A DNA stretch of 50,047 nt from an uncultured Prevotellaceae bacterium (GTDB lineage Bacteria; Bacteroidota; Bacteroidia; Bacteroidales; Bacteroidaceae): the NCBI GenBank assembly GCA_902783165.1, contig CACZPU010000022.1, positions 1 through 50,047 of the forward strand. The letters are read 5' to 3'. This document shows, piece by piece, positions 17,282 through 25,469 of the stretch. Under the pieces are notes generated by a model, which was not told the DNA's origin, did no database searches, and saw only the letters and a program-made list of their open reading frames with translations. The translations under genes and the position numbers were made by a program. Position 1 is the first letter of the stretch. Each line of letters opens with the position of its first letter.

Positions 17282-17298
17282 TATAGTGCTGTTTTTTT
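17264..17298. terminator. Bidirectional terminator upstream of pheT
   Basis: AACAGCAC and GTGCTGTT form an 8-bp stem with a 13-base loop, flanked by A and T runs on both sides, so it could work in either direction. It would stop minus-strand transcription coming from the phosphatase gene just before pheT. Confidence 0.8.
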
Positions 17299-17549
17299 CA
17301 CATATCCACCAACTAATTTCCAATCTGCCGGTGGTTCACATCATTCTTGAAAGGAATAAATGTCACAACAGGTTGATATGCCTACATGAGAGAGATTATA
17401 CACTTGTAAACTAAAAATCACAAATGATACAATTATAATACTTTCAGTACTCCAGTTTTGAACGGATCTTTGTAGCTGTCCGTTATCGTCGAGTATATGA
17501 CCGTCAGGGTTGGGGGTAAACAACAAAGGCCTGCTTAGATATAAAACAG

Positions 17550-18815
17550 CTATTGAGCCGATGCCATCCTGTCGAGATAGAACTGGCGGAAATCTGACCA
17601 TTTATAGTAAGGAGCCATCGTTGTTGGGACAGGCAGAACGGCCTCTTCTCCATTGAGCAGACACTTGAGGAGTACTTCCCCAGGAGCCCTTTCGCATCGG
17701 TAGAACACCAACTGGATATTAGAAGCCATGCAGGTTTCCCAATTTTGGTAGCAGTTTTTCACCTCGTTAGGGTCTTCCGGATCAAGGTCGGCGCCATTGA
17801 TTCCCATCAGCACTGTCATCGGACCAATGTAGCTGTCGTGCCCGAAGCGCAGGTCTGCCAGACGGTCGCTCTTTCCAGCCAACACAGCATCGGCTTTTTC
17901 GATGATGTCCTCAAGAATGGGAATCACCTCATACCGAGGCTTAAACACCCATGAATAGGAGCCTAAATTGGACAACTCCCAGCGGGTGGCTATCTCTTCG
18001 TCGGTAAGAATACCGTCCATCATGCCATCGTAGCCGATATTGGGTAGCGATGTGTAGAGGTTGGCAAGCATGCTGCCTATACGGTTCTTGCTATATTTCA
18101 ATCCTTCTGTAGAAGTGAACACACGCGACACTATGGCATCAGATTCCACACGATTGGCCTTGAATTTATCCCTGTTTTTCTCATAGCGCGGTTTGCTTTG
18201 GGGGAATGTGCGTCTGAGAGGATTCTGCTTGTCATCTGGGACAACACTATGAAGCGTGAATCGAGATGATTGTTCACGAATCTCTATCATCGGATTGCAT
18301 TGCACCAGTTCCTGGCAGAATGCCGACATGCTGATGACACAACGTCCCACGAGCGATGCCACTGCCATCACATTGCCACCCTTGCAGAACACCTCTGGGA
18401 AGTTATAGTACATGGTGCGGGCTATACGTTGATGCTGTTCCCACCCAAGTTGGGTGAGTTCGCCCCACCCTGTCATCAGTTCTTTTTTCACAGCCATGTA
18501 GCTGTCGTAGAATTGTTCTCCCCTATTGGTCAGCTGTTGTCGTTCGTGAGCTACAGTCAACAGCGTGTCTAGTTCTTTGTAGAGTCTGTCACTCCAATAA
18601 TAGCGCGAGCCGTGTCGGCCATAATGACTGATATAGAATGGACTGTAGCCTGCCGGTGCAGGTGTCAGTCTGACATCCGTGAAACGATACGGATAGTCGG
18701 TGCCGTACGACTTTCGAGGGTCGGCTTTCAATTGTTCGAGTGGAGAAATGCGTTGGGCTCCCACTGTCAGTGACATGAACAACAGGATAAAACTGGTGGT
18801 CAATATCTTTCTCAT
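17550..18815 (-). CDS. Secreted histidine-type phosphatase
   Basis: This acid phosphatase/phytase superfamily (branch 2) enzyme acts outside the cytoplasm on phosphate esters. The 421-residue protein has a signal peptide (about residues 1-20, ending VGA-Q). The catalytic RHG motif is YGRHGSR (H68), and the C-terminal HD pair is in RFGHDSYIGP (H326, D327). Both catalytic elements are intact. The HD rather than HAE form argues for a general histidine acid phosphatase more than for an MINPP-type phytase, but the substrate is uncertain. The frame is open to 18902; the ATG at 18815 starts the signal peptide. It is 101 nt downstream of the GH31 gene. Confidence 0.9.
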   Translation of the reverse strand: MRKILTTSFILLFMSLTVGAQRISPLEQLKADPRKSYGTDYPYRFTDVRLTPAPAGYSPFYISHYGRHGSRYYWSDRLYKELDTLLTVAHERQQLTNRGEQFYDSYMAVKKELMTGWGELTQLGWEQHQRIARTMYYNFPEVFCKGGNVMAVASLVGRCVISMSAFCQELVQCNPMIEIREQSSRFTLHSVVPDDKQNPLRRTFPQSKPRYEKNRDKFKANRVESDAIVSRVFTSTEGLKYSKNRIGSMLANLYTSLPNIGYDGMMDGILTDEEIATRWELSNLGSYSWVFKPRYEVIPILEDIIEKADAVLAGKSDRLADLRFGHDSYIGPMTVLMGINGADLDPEDPNEVKNCYQNWETCMASNIQLVFYRCERAPGEVLLKCLLNGEEAVLPVPTTMAPYYKWSDFRQFYLDRMASAQ

Positions 18816-18916
18816 ATTCTTAATTATTTGATAATGTAAACTAAACAATGTCGCTATTAACTGAAAAAAGGTATCAAAAACTATCATGCGAAGAAAAATC
18901 ACTGTTTTGTTGAGGA

Positions 18917-21271
18917 TTACATCCCGACGCTGATTTCCTGTCCATTATAGTCCACTGTCTGCACTTTGCCATTAGGCAACACAATGGTGAAAGTGCGTTG
19001 CGACAACATGCCTGGGTACTGACCTTGTCGTTGACCGATGGTGAGTGTCTGCGTCTTGTCGTTCCACGTCATCGGAATGAGAGTATAGACACCTTTCTCA
19101 TAGTTGTAATTGTCGCCCTCATCTTCATAAAGCGAGAATGCACCGTTTGCTCCTGTGTAGACACGCAGTTCGAGATTTTTCCACGATTTCTCGCCTACAT
19201 ACTGCATCTCAGGTCCCAAAGGCAAGATGCTTCCAGCCCGAACAAACATGGGTACACGGTCGAAAGAAGACTGTATGGGCACCGTCTGTCCGCCTTTGAA
19301 TGATTGGCCTGTCCAGAAATCGTACCATGTGGCACCTTTGGGCAGGTACTTGTAGACCGTCTTGCTTGCATTCCAGTCGGGAACACCATAGCGGGCATTC
19401 TCCTCGCCCACATTTTTTCTATCCCAACCGGTCATGGCATCCTCGCGAATCACTTTCTCCTCGGTATATAAGGGGTCGACAATAGGTGCGGCCAAAATGT
19501 TGTGGCCAAACATAAACTCGTCGGTTATGTCCCACACATGTTTGTCTGTAGCAAAATCGCTGAACAAGGGTCGCATGTAGCTATCGTTGTTGTTTGTGAC
19601 CTGCCATGCCATACTGTAGAGATAAGGCAGCAGACGATAGCGCAAACGAATCTGCTTCTCTATGGCATCATAGACAGGTTCCCCCTTCTTTCCGAAGTTC
19701 CAAATCTCGCGCGGAGCATCGGCGCCATGACTGCGGAACACAGGACAGAACAAGGCGTATTGCATCCAACGTACATATAGTTCCTGAAATTGCGGATTAC
19801 TGGGAGCAGAACCAGAGCCACGGGTGTTATAGGAGCCACAGAAGAATCCACCGATATCAGTGTTGAAGTTGGGATTGCCAGTCAGCGAGAAGCTGAGTCC
19901 TGCAGGCACTTGCTTGCGCAGCATGTCCCACGAGGAAGCCACGTCGCCGCTCCACATATTTGAGCCATAGTGCTGCTGGCCGGCAAAAGCCGAACGAGTC
20001 ATGATGAAGACCCGCTTTGAGTCGTCGCCATCAGTGCGCTGCGACTGGTAGATGCCGCGAACGGTTTCCAGTGGGAACGCGTTGCGAAGCGAGCGCCAAG
20101 TGCCTCCATAAACGGGATGTTCATAGTCGGACTCTTTCGGATTGAAGAAGTCTGGGTCTGTTGAATCCATCCACCATGCATCGGTTCCAGCATCGAACAA
20201 TCGCTTCAGATGTTTCCAGTAAATGGCTCTGGCCTCTGGGCTAAAAGCATCATACACCTTGACACCCGACGGATAATCCATGCGAGGAGGCCAGATATGC
20301 GACAGTCCGCTCTGCGGCCATGTTTCGATAGGCAGCAACAAACCTTTCTCGTTCAGTTCGCGAAACTGCTGGGTTTGAGGCCCGAAACTGGCCCAGATGG
20401 AAATCATGAAATGGGCATGCTTTCGGTGCACGTTCTCAATCATTTTGGCGCCGCTACTGAACTCCTCAGCAAGGAAGTCCATGGCATTCCAGAGATAGTT
20501 GCTTCCCCAGTATTGCCAGTCTTGGATAATACCATCCAATGGCACCTCCAACTCACGATACTTATCCACAATGCCTTCTGTCTCGCGGGCACTCTTGTAA
20601 CGTTCTTTCGACTGCCAGTAGCCATAGGTCCATAGGGGGAACATGGGAACATCGCCCGTCAGGTGGCGCATCTGCGCTATCACCCCATCGGCCGAACCAC
20701 CATACATGAAATAATAGTCGATGCCTTGTCCAACCTCGGAGGTGAATGTCATGCCTCGTGCGTTGTCTTCAAACACAGTCGGTGAATAATTCTCCCAATA
20801 GATGCCATAGCCCTTGATGCTCTGCAACACATTCTGAAAATCCTCAAGGTTCGACTGTTCCATACGTTTTTGCTCGCCCCGACGGTTCATCTTGCCATTC
20901 TGAAAGGTACCTAATCCATAGATGGCTTCCTCTTTGTCAAGAGAAAAAGTCTGACTGACACGGAAAACGCTATCCGATTGTTGGCACACGCTCCACTCTT
21001 TCTCCTTCAGAAGCACCTTTCCCTTCGGTGTCATGAAGGTAACACACTTCGTGGTTGGATTACACACCACCGTCAGTTGACTGCTCGACAGTGCGTTTCC
21101 CTTCCTCACAACAGCGACTTGCTCTGGTTTTGCAGTCACCACGAGGCTCGCAGTGGGCTTGCCTTTCACTACATGCACTATCGATGGCGTAACAAACTCC
21201 ACCTTTATGTCTTGCGCTACGACTGCCATGCAGACCAACAGCCATACACCGACCAACAATATCCTCTTCAT
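18917..21271 (-). CDS. Secreted GH31 alpha-glycosidase
   Basis: A retaining alpha-glycosidase of family GH31 (alpha-glucosidase or alpha-xylosidase), exported by an N-terminal signal peptide (about residues 1-20, ending VVA-Q). The 784-residue protein has an N-terminal beta-sandwich and a TIM barrel with the nucleophile in WWMDSTDPD (D369) and the acid/base in MWSGD (D443). A C-terminal beta domain of the DUF5110 type has the segments VPMFVRAGSILPLGP and YEDEGDNYNYEKG. The WMDSTDPD form resembles alpha-xylosidases, but specificity cannot be fixed from this. The ATG at 21271 is chosen because it begins the signal; the longer frame from 21319 adds an unlikely leader. There are no SusC/D genes nearby. 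Confidence 0.92.
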   Translation of the reverse strand: MKRILLVGVWLLVCMAVVAQDIKVEFVTPSIVHVVKGKPTASLVVTAKPEQVAVVRKGNALSSSQLTVVCNPTTKCVTFMTPKGKVLLKEKEWSVCQQSDSVFRVSQTFSLDKEEAIYGLGTFQNGKMNRRGEQKRMEQSNLEDFQNVLQSIKGYGIYWENYSPTVFEDNARGMTFTSEVGQGIDYYFMYGGSADGVIAQMRHLTGDVPMFPLWTYGYWQSKERYKSARETEGIVDKYRELEVPLDGIIQDWQYWGSNYLWNAMDFLAEEFSSGAKMIENVHRKHAHFMISIWASFGPQTQQFRELNEKGLLLPIETWPQSGLSHIWPPRMDYPSGVKVYDAFSPEARAIYWKHLKRLFDAGTDAWWMDSTDPDFFNPKESDYEHPVYGGTWRSLRNAFPLETVRGIYQSQRTDGDDSKRVFIMTRSAFAGQQHYGSNMWSGDVASSWDMLRKQVPAGLSFSLTGNPNFNTDIGGFFCGSYNTRGSGSAPSNPQFQELYVRWMQYALFCPVFRSHGADAPREIWNFGKKGEPVYDAIEKQIRLRYRLLPYLYSMAWQVTNNNDSYMRPLFSDFATDKHVWDITDEFMFGHNILAAPIVDPLYTEEKVIREDAMTGWDRKNVGEENARYGVPDWNASKTVYKYLPKGATWYDFWTGQSFKGGQTVPIQSSFDRVPMFVRAGSILPLGPEMQYVGEKSWKNLELRVYTGANGAFSLYEDEGDNYNYEKGVYTLIPMTWNDKTQTLTIGQRQGQYPGMLSQRTFTIVLPNGKVQTVDYNGQEISVGM

Positions 21272-21357
21272 TCTCGCTAAAACAAAAAAATAAAAAAACA
21301 ACATCAACACACGACACAATCACTGCAACGGGACATGGGGCACTGACTATCAGTGGT

Positions 21358-22377
21358 TTATGGCAATTGAGAGAAACTCCTTACACCTTTGGCATAATAC
21401 TGCCAAAGTATGCTGTAGGGCTTGCGACCATCCACCTTTACGGCCTGCTGCATGGTCTGAATACGCTCTCTGTCTTTTTGGAATTGGGGCAGCCAACGCT
21501 TGAAATCACGCCGGGCACGGAATATTGCCTTGCAGTCGCCCCAATGGCGGTTGAGCACCAATGTCTGAACAGCTGCCAGATAGTCGAGAAACCAACGGCG
21601 CCGCATCACGCTTTTCAACTCCTTTTCCGGCAGGTTCTTGTACAGCATGGTAAGGTTGTTCCTGAAGTTCAGGTATGTTTTCATGGGGTTGTCCTTAGGC
21701 AGTGTTCCGCCTCCCACATGATAGACACAACTTCTTGGCACACAACACACCTTTCGTCCAGACAAATTCAACCGCCAGCACATGTCTATTTCCTCATTGT
21801 GAGCAAAGAACCGGCCGTCGAGTCCGCCAATGGCAAAATAATCAGCTGCACGAATCATCAGGCATGCGCCTGTTGCCCAAAGCACTTCCACGGCATCGTC
21901 ATACTGTCCTTTGTCATCTTCCACGGCTTCAAAGATTCTTCCGCGACAGAAAGGATAGCCGTCCCTGTCAATGAATCCACCCGATGCACCAGCATACTCA
22001 AAAGCCTTCTTGTTCCTCACTGAGAGTAGCTTTGGCTGGCAGGCTGCCACCTCGGGATGGCCGTCCATGAAGTCCATCAAGGGAGCAAGCCAATTGTCTG
22101 TAACTTCAACATCGCTATTCAGCAGTACAAAATACTCAGCATCAATCTGTTTCAGTGCCTTGTTATACCCATCCGCGAACCCCCAGTTCTTATCGAACAA
22201 TATGAGTTTCACCTCTGGAAAATCAGACTTCAGGTAATCCACTGAGCCATCTGTAGAGGCATTGTCTGCCACATAGACAACAGCATCTTCACCCAAATGC
22301 TCCAGCACTGTGGGCAAATAGGTATGCAGCATTTTCTTGCCGTTCCAGTTCAATATGACTATTGCTATCTTGTCCAT
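21358..22377 (-). CDS. Family 2 glycosyltransferase
   Basis: It transfers a sugar from an activated nucleotide donor to a glycan or lipid acceptor at the cytoplasmic side of the membrane. The 339-residue protein has the GT-A fold: an early IAIVILNWNGKKML strand, DNASTDGSVDYL (about 38-49), a DxD-like NSDVEV (N87-V92) and the acceptor-site region FFAHNEEIDMCWRLNLSG. It resembles rhamnosyltransferase-like GT2 enzymes. There is no membrane segment. It starts 11 nt after mtaB and is probably cotranscribed. Donor and acceptor are unknown. Confidence 0.92.
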   Translation of the reverse strand: MDKIAIVILNWNGKKMLHTYLPTVLEHLGEDAVVYVADNASTDGSVDYLKSDFPEVKLILFDKNWGFADGYNKALKQIDAEYFVLLNSDVEVTDNWLAPLMDFMDGHPEVAACQPKLLSVRNKKAFEYAGASGGFIDRDGYPFCRGRIFEAVEDDKGQYDDAVEVLWATGACLMIRAADYFAIGGLDGRFFAHNEEIDMCWRLNLSGRKVCCVPRSCVYHVGGGTLPKDNPMKTYLNFRNNLTMLYKNLPEKELKSVMRRRWFLDYLAAVQTLVLNRHWGDCKAIFRARRDFKRWLPQFQKDRERIQTMQQAVKVDGRKPYSILWQYYAKGVRSFSQLP

Positions 22378-22388
22378 CTGTTCTCCTT

Positions 22389-23774
22389 TCAGATTAATTC
22401 TGCCATCAGTGCGCTCTTGTCGTAATTAAATCCTCCCAGTCTGACTTTGACAAGTTGGTTGTCAAGGTCAGCAGCAGCTTTCGATGCCGGCAGCTCCACC
22501 CTGATATAGTTGCGAGTGAAACCGTGCATCGCCCTTCCTCGGATGCTCTTCTCGAACAACACCTCGGCCTCACTACCGATATGGCTCTGATAGAAGGCAT
22601 GCGTTTTTTCATCAGACAGCTGCAACAAACGCGCCGAACGCGCTTTCTTGTCCTTGTCGCTAACCACGTAAGGAATTTTCAATGCTGCTGTCCCAGGGCG
22701 CTCGGAATATGGAAAAACATGCAACTGGGTGACATCCAACGATTTCAGGAAATCGTAGCATGCCTCAAAATACTCAGGCGTTTCGCCCCTCGTCCCCACC
22801 ATCACATCAACGCCAATGAAGGCATCGGGCATCATCTCCTTGATAAGATGAATTTTGTGGGCAAACAAGGCACTGTCATATCTTCGGTGCATGAGTTTCA
22901 ACACTTCATCGCTGCCACTCTGCAACGGTATGTGGAAATGAGGCATAAAGGCACGACTATGTGCACAATAGGCAATCAGCTCATCGTCAAGCAAATCGGG
23001 TTCAAGACTGCTGATGCGGTATCTGCTGATGCCTTCCACCTGATCGAGAGCCCTCACCAGATCGATGAACCTCTCGCCTGTAGTAACGCCAAAGTCGCCA
23101 ATATTGACACCCGTCAGCACAATCTCCTTCCCACCTTCATGCGCAGCCTGTTCGGCCTGGGCCACAAGCGATGCAATGGAGGGATTTCTTGAGAAGCCTC
23201 GGGCGTATGGAATGGTGCAATAAGTGCAGAAATAGCTGCATCCGTCCTGCACTTTCAGGAAGAAACGGGTGCGGTTTCCACGCGAACAACTTGGCGCGAA
23301 GGAGGTGATGGCCTTCGTCTTGACAGAATAATGCCGGTGCAACGAACTGTCAAGGGGCTTTCCTGAAGTCTCTCCGTCTTCCGTTTCCGACATATTGCTT
23401 TGTTTCTCCACCCACGCATTGGAGAGATATTGAATGAGTTCGGCCTTCTCGTTACTGCCCAAGACCAAGTCTACCCCATCTATTCTACTGACACGCTCCG
23501 CTTCCAACTGCGCATAACATCCGGTCACCACAACAAAGGCACCAGGATTCTGCCTAATCATTCTGCGAATCACCTGGCGGCATTTATGGTCTGCCACCTC
23601 TGTCACGCTACAAGTGTTAATCAAACAGATGTCTGCCTTTTCTCCTTTCTTCACTGTACGGACACCCAACTCCTGCAACATCCTACCGAAAGTAGATGTC
23701 TCAGAAAAGTTCAATTTGCATCCTAAAGTGTAATATGCAGCGGTCTTGCCTTGGAAAGCCGAGCTATCAATCAT
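22389..23774 (-). CDS. mtaB: tRNA t6A37 methylthiotransferase MtaB
   Basis: This radical-SAM enzyme adds a methylthio group to t6A37 in tRNAs reading ANN codons. The 461-residue protein has the N-terminal cluster cysteines C19, C55 and C86 and the radical-SAM CX3CX2C motif CSYFCTYC (C179, C183, C186). A C-terminal TRAM region completes it. A serine/threonine/glutamate-rich stretch at about residues 122-150 between the domains is longer than usual. The GYT-free N-terminus and CKLNFSET motif favour MtaB over MiaB or RimO. It heads the mtaB-GT2 pair. Confidence 0.93.
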   Translation of the reverse strand: MIDSSAFQGKTAAYYTLGCKLNFSETSTFGRMLQELGVRTVKKGEKADICLINTCSVTEVADHKCRQVIRRMIRQNPGAFVVVTGCYAQLEAERVSRIDGVDLVLGSNEKAELIQYLSNAWVEKQSNMSETEDGETSGKPLDSSLHRHYSVKTKAITSFAPSCSRGNRTRFFLKVQDGCSYFCTYCTIPYARGFSRNPSIASLVAQAEQAAHEGGKEIVLTGVNIGDFGVTTGERFIDLVRALDQVEGISRYRISSLEPDLLDDELIAYCAHSRAFMPHFHIPLQSGSDEVLKLMHRRYDSALFAHKIHLIKEMMPDAFIGVDVMVGTRGETPEYFEACYDFLKSLDVTQLHVFPYSERPGTAALKIPYVVSDKDKKARSARLLQLSDEKTHAFYQSHIGSEAEVLFEKSIRGRAMHGFTRNYIRVELPASKAAADLDNQLVKVRLGGFNYDKSALMAELI

Positions 23775-24097
23775 ATAATATTATATATAAGGTGTAATCA
23801 CTTTCTTGTTTTCATTGGCAAAGATAAGGAATAATGCTGAAGTGACAAAGCGATTTGGGAAGATTAACGCAGACAAATGGCTCTTGGAAAGTCAATAATT
23901 CAGAAAGAAATAAAAGATATTATTGTTTTAACTGAAATTAACAATTTGTATCTATCTGATAATCAACGTCTTACAAAAAAGTTACAAAAACACCTAAAAA
24001 AAATCATAAAAAAAAGAACGTCGTATCAAAAAAATGTTTACCTTTGCATCGTTTTAATAAACAATGATTGTTTTACAGATTTAAAAAAGCAAAGAAA
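23775..24097. other. Divergent intergenic region
   Basis: This 323-bp gap lies between mtaB (-) and a small lipoprotein (+). It is A/T-rich and has one good promoter box on the plus strand (24039-24046). A frame of 74 codons across it is lysine-rich, has no family features and overlaps the promoter, so it is not called. No RNA gene was recognised. Confidence 0.6.
24039..24046 (+). promoter_or_regulatory. Promoter -7 box for the small lipoprotein
   Basis: TACCTTTG followed by GCAT, 51 nt before the ATG at 24098. It is a perfect TAnnTTTG element and implies a leader of about 45 nt. Confidence 0.75.
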
Positions 24098-24259
24098 ATG
24101 AAGAAATTAGTTTTAATGTTCGTAGCTGTTGCAGCTATCTCTTTCGCATCTTGTGGTAACAAAGCAGCTCAGGCTCCTGAAGAGGAAGTTGTTGATACCG
24201 TTGCTGTTGATACAGTTGCTGCTGATACTGCTGCTGTTGACACTGCTGCTGCTCAATAA
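24098..24259 (+). CDS. 53-residue lipoprotein with pentapeptide repeats
   Basis: The protein starts MKKLVLMFVAVAAISFASC, a textbook lipoprotein signal with the cysteine at residue 19. The mature part is only about 35 residues. Its C-terminal half is four copies of a five-residue unit [VA]DT[VA]A (24191-24250), acidic and alanine-rich. The DNA repeat unit is 15 bp. It has its own promoter and its own strong terminator, so it is a monocistronic, probably well-expressed message. The function is unknown. Short surface lipoproteins of this style occur in Bacteroidetes, but no specific family is claimed. Confidence 0.82.
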   Translation: MKKLVLMFVAVAAISFASCGNKAAQAPEEEVVDTVAVDTVAADTAAVDTAAAQ

Positions 24260-24290
24260 TTTACAGCTTGAACAGAAACAGAGAGAAATG

Positions 24291-24320
24291 CCGCTGAGCC
24301 TCAGGTTCAGCGGTTTTTTT
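24291..24320 (+). terminator. Intrinsic terminator of the small lipoprotein gene
   Basis: CCGCTGA and TCAGCGG pair into a 7-bp GC-rich stem with a 9-base loop, followed by seven T residues. It is one of the clearest terminators in the window. Confidence 0.9.
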
Positions 24321-24409
24321 ATTGTATCAATTGAAAGGAGTAAGCCGATTCATCATCGGAAGAAATTGGAGAAAGCCTGCTATGCCAGGTGTTTCTTGGC
24401 CATGCAAAG

Positions 24410-24898
24410 TCAGACAATGGTTTTCTGGTAAGCGAGCCGTGGGTCGCCATTGGCAAGGTGAATGATGCCGCAATAGACAAAGTCCAACTTCTTCATCAAG
24501 TTGCGCATGGCAATGTTGTCCTCATGGGTGTCGATACGCACGGTCTTTGTCTTTGTAAAGGCATATTCAACAACTCTTTGCAGGATGCCATGAACACCCG
24601 AACACGAGGCAATGCGATGAATGACATAATAGGGAGAATCATCGAGCCAAGCTCCGTTGTAGACCACCGAATAGGTGGGATCGGGACCTTCTATCAACGC
24701 AAAGGTGGCAATAGCCCTGCCTTCGTCCTCCACCAAATAGCTATTCCCGCCCGCAATGTCTTTCTCTATCTGCTCTAAAGTAGGATGACCATTGCTCCAT
24801 TGCTTCAGGTTTCCCTGGGCAACCATCTTCTTTCTGCCCTCGTCGATAAGCCAAAGAATTGTCTCAAGGTCGTGAGAAGTGGATTTTCTTATTTCCAT
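24410..24898 (-). CDS. GNAT family N-acetyltransferase
   Basis: This is a predicted acetyl-CoA-dependent acetyltransferase. The 162-residue protein has the GNAT layout: MEIRKSTSHDLETILWLID at the start, a central beta-sheet, the acetyl-CoA region HRIASCSGVHGILQRVVEYA and VRIDTHEDNIAMRNLMKKLD near the end. The acceptor is unknown. The frame is open to 24922; the ATG at 24898 is chosen because ME-IRKS is the usual GNAT opening. It is the last gene of the fabD-GH13-AlaX-GNAT run, 24 nt behind the AlaX-like gene. Confidence 0.9.
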   Translation of the reverse strand: MEIRKSTSHDLETILWLIDEGRKKMVAQGNLKQWSNGHPTLEQIEKDIAGGNSYLVEDEGRAIATFALIEGPDPTYSVVYNGAWLDDSPYYVIHRIASCSGVHGILQRVVEYAFTKTKTVRIDTHEDNIAMRNLMKKLDFVYCGIIHLANGDPRLAYQKTIV

Positions 24899-24922
24899 AA
24901 CCTTTCTACCGACTGACGACAA

Positions 24923-25426
24923 TCACTGCACAATCTTAAAGCGGATACGGAAACTCTTCTGCCCCTCATCCCAATTGGTGCCAAGCATTTCGAATCTTCC
25001 TATTTGGGAAGTGGAACGAACATGCTTTCCTATGCACGGACAAACATCGTAGTCGCCTATGCGAACCAGACGAATAGTCTCAGAAGCATCGTCGGGAAGA
25101 CGTTCGAGCGAGATGCGACTGTCGGGAGAATCTTCATCGGCAGACATGATGATGCCTTCGAGTTCGGCCCTTGTCACAAACTCAAAAGTCACTGGCAGGT
25201 CTTGCTCTATCAGCTCATTCATCTGATTCTCAATCATTCGTTCCACCTTCCGATCGGGCTTCTGCTGAAGCAGAAAACTAATCTTGCTCTTCTTCCTTTC
25301 AATATGAGCATTGCTCGAGCGTTCACATCCGAACATCCTGGTCATCAGTTGATTAAGAAGATGTTCTGCGGTATGAGCGGGCGGAAATTCCTCTTTGTTA
25401 TGCTCATTCAGAATATATTCGTCCAT
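24923..25426 (-). CDS. Stand-alone alanyl-tRNA editing domain (AlaX-like)
   Basis: Such proteins hydrolyse tRNA-Ala wrongly charged with serine or glycine, or related mischarged tRNAs. The 167-residue protein is the second additional domain of alanyl/threonyl-tRNA synthetases on its own. The zinc-site residues are all present: HTAEH (H18, H22) and C131-IGK-H135. The usual GGT between the last two ligands is replaced by IGK. It is short, matching small AlaX forms without the N-terminal beta-barrel. Which mischarged tRNA it clears is not evident. It lies between the GH13 and GNAT genes, probably on one message. Confidence 0.85.
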   Translation of the reverse strand: MDEYILNEHNKEEFPPAHTAEHLLNQLMTRMFGCERSSNAHIERKKSKISFLLQQKPDRKVERMIENQMNELIEQDLPVTFEFVTRAELEGIIMSADEDSPDSRISLERLPDDASETIRLVRIGDYDVCPCIGKHVRSTSQIGRFEMLGTNWDEGQKSFRIRFKIVQ

Positions 25427-25469
25427 AGGGTTACTGTATGTTTATGATAACTGTTGCTTCATCATACGT

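Noticed and set aside
17341-17601. An 86-codon frame at the 3' side of the phosphatase gene, with a protein-like stretch (TPNPDGHILDDNGQ)
   Set aside because: Its start is inside the phosphatase in another frame, it has no own start or family match, and a terminator lies beyond it. At most it is a remnant.
23877-24101. A 74-codon lysine-rich frame upstream of the small lipoprotein
   Set aside because: It spans the lipoprotein promoter and A-rich leader and shows no conserved features.
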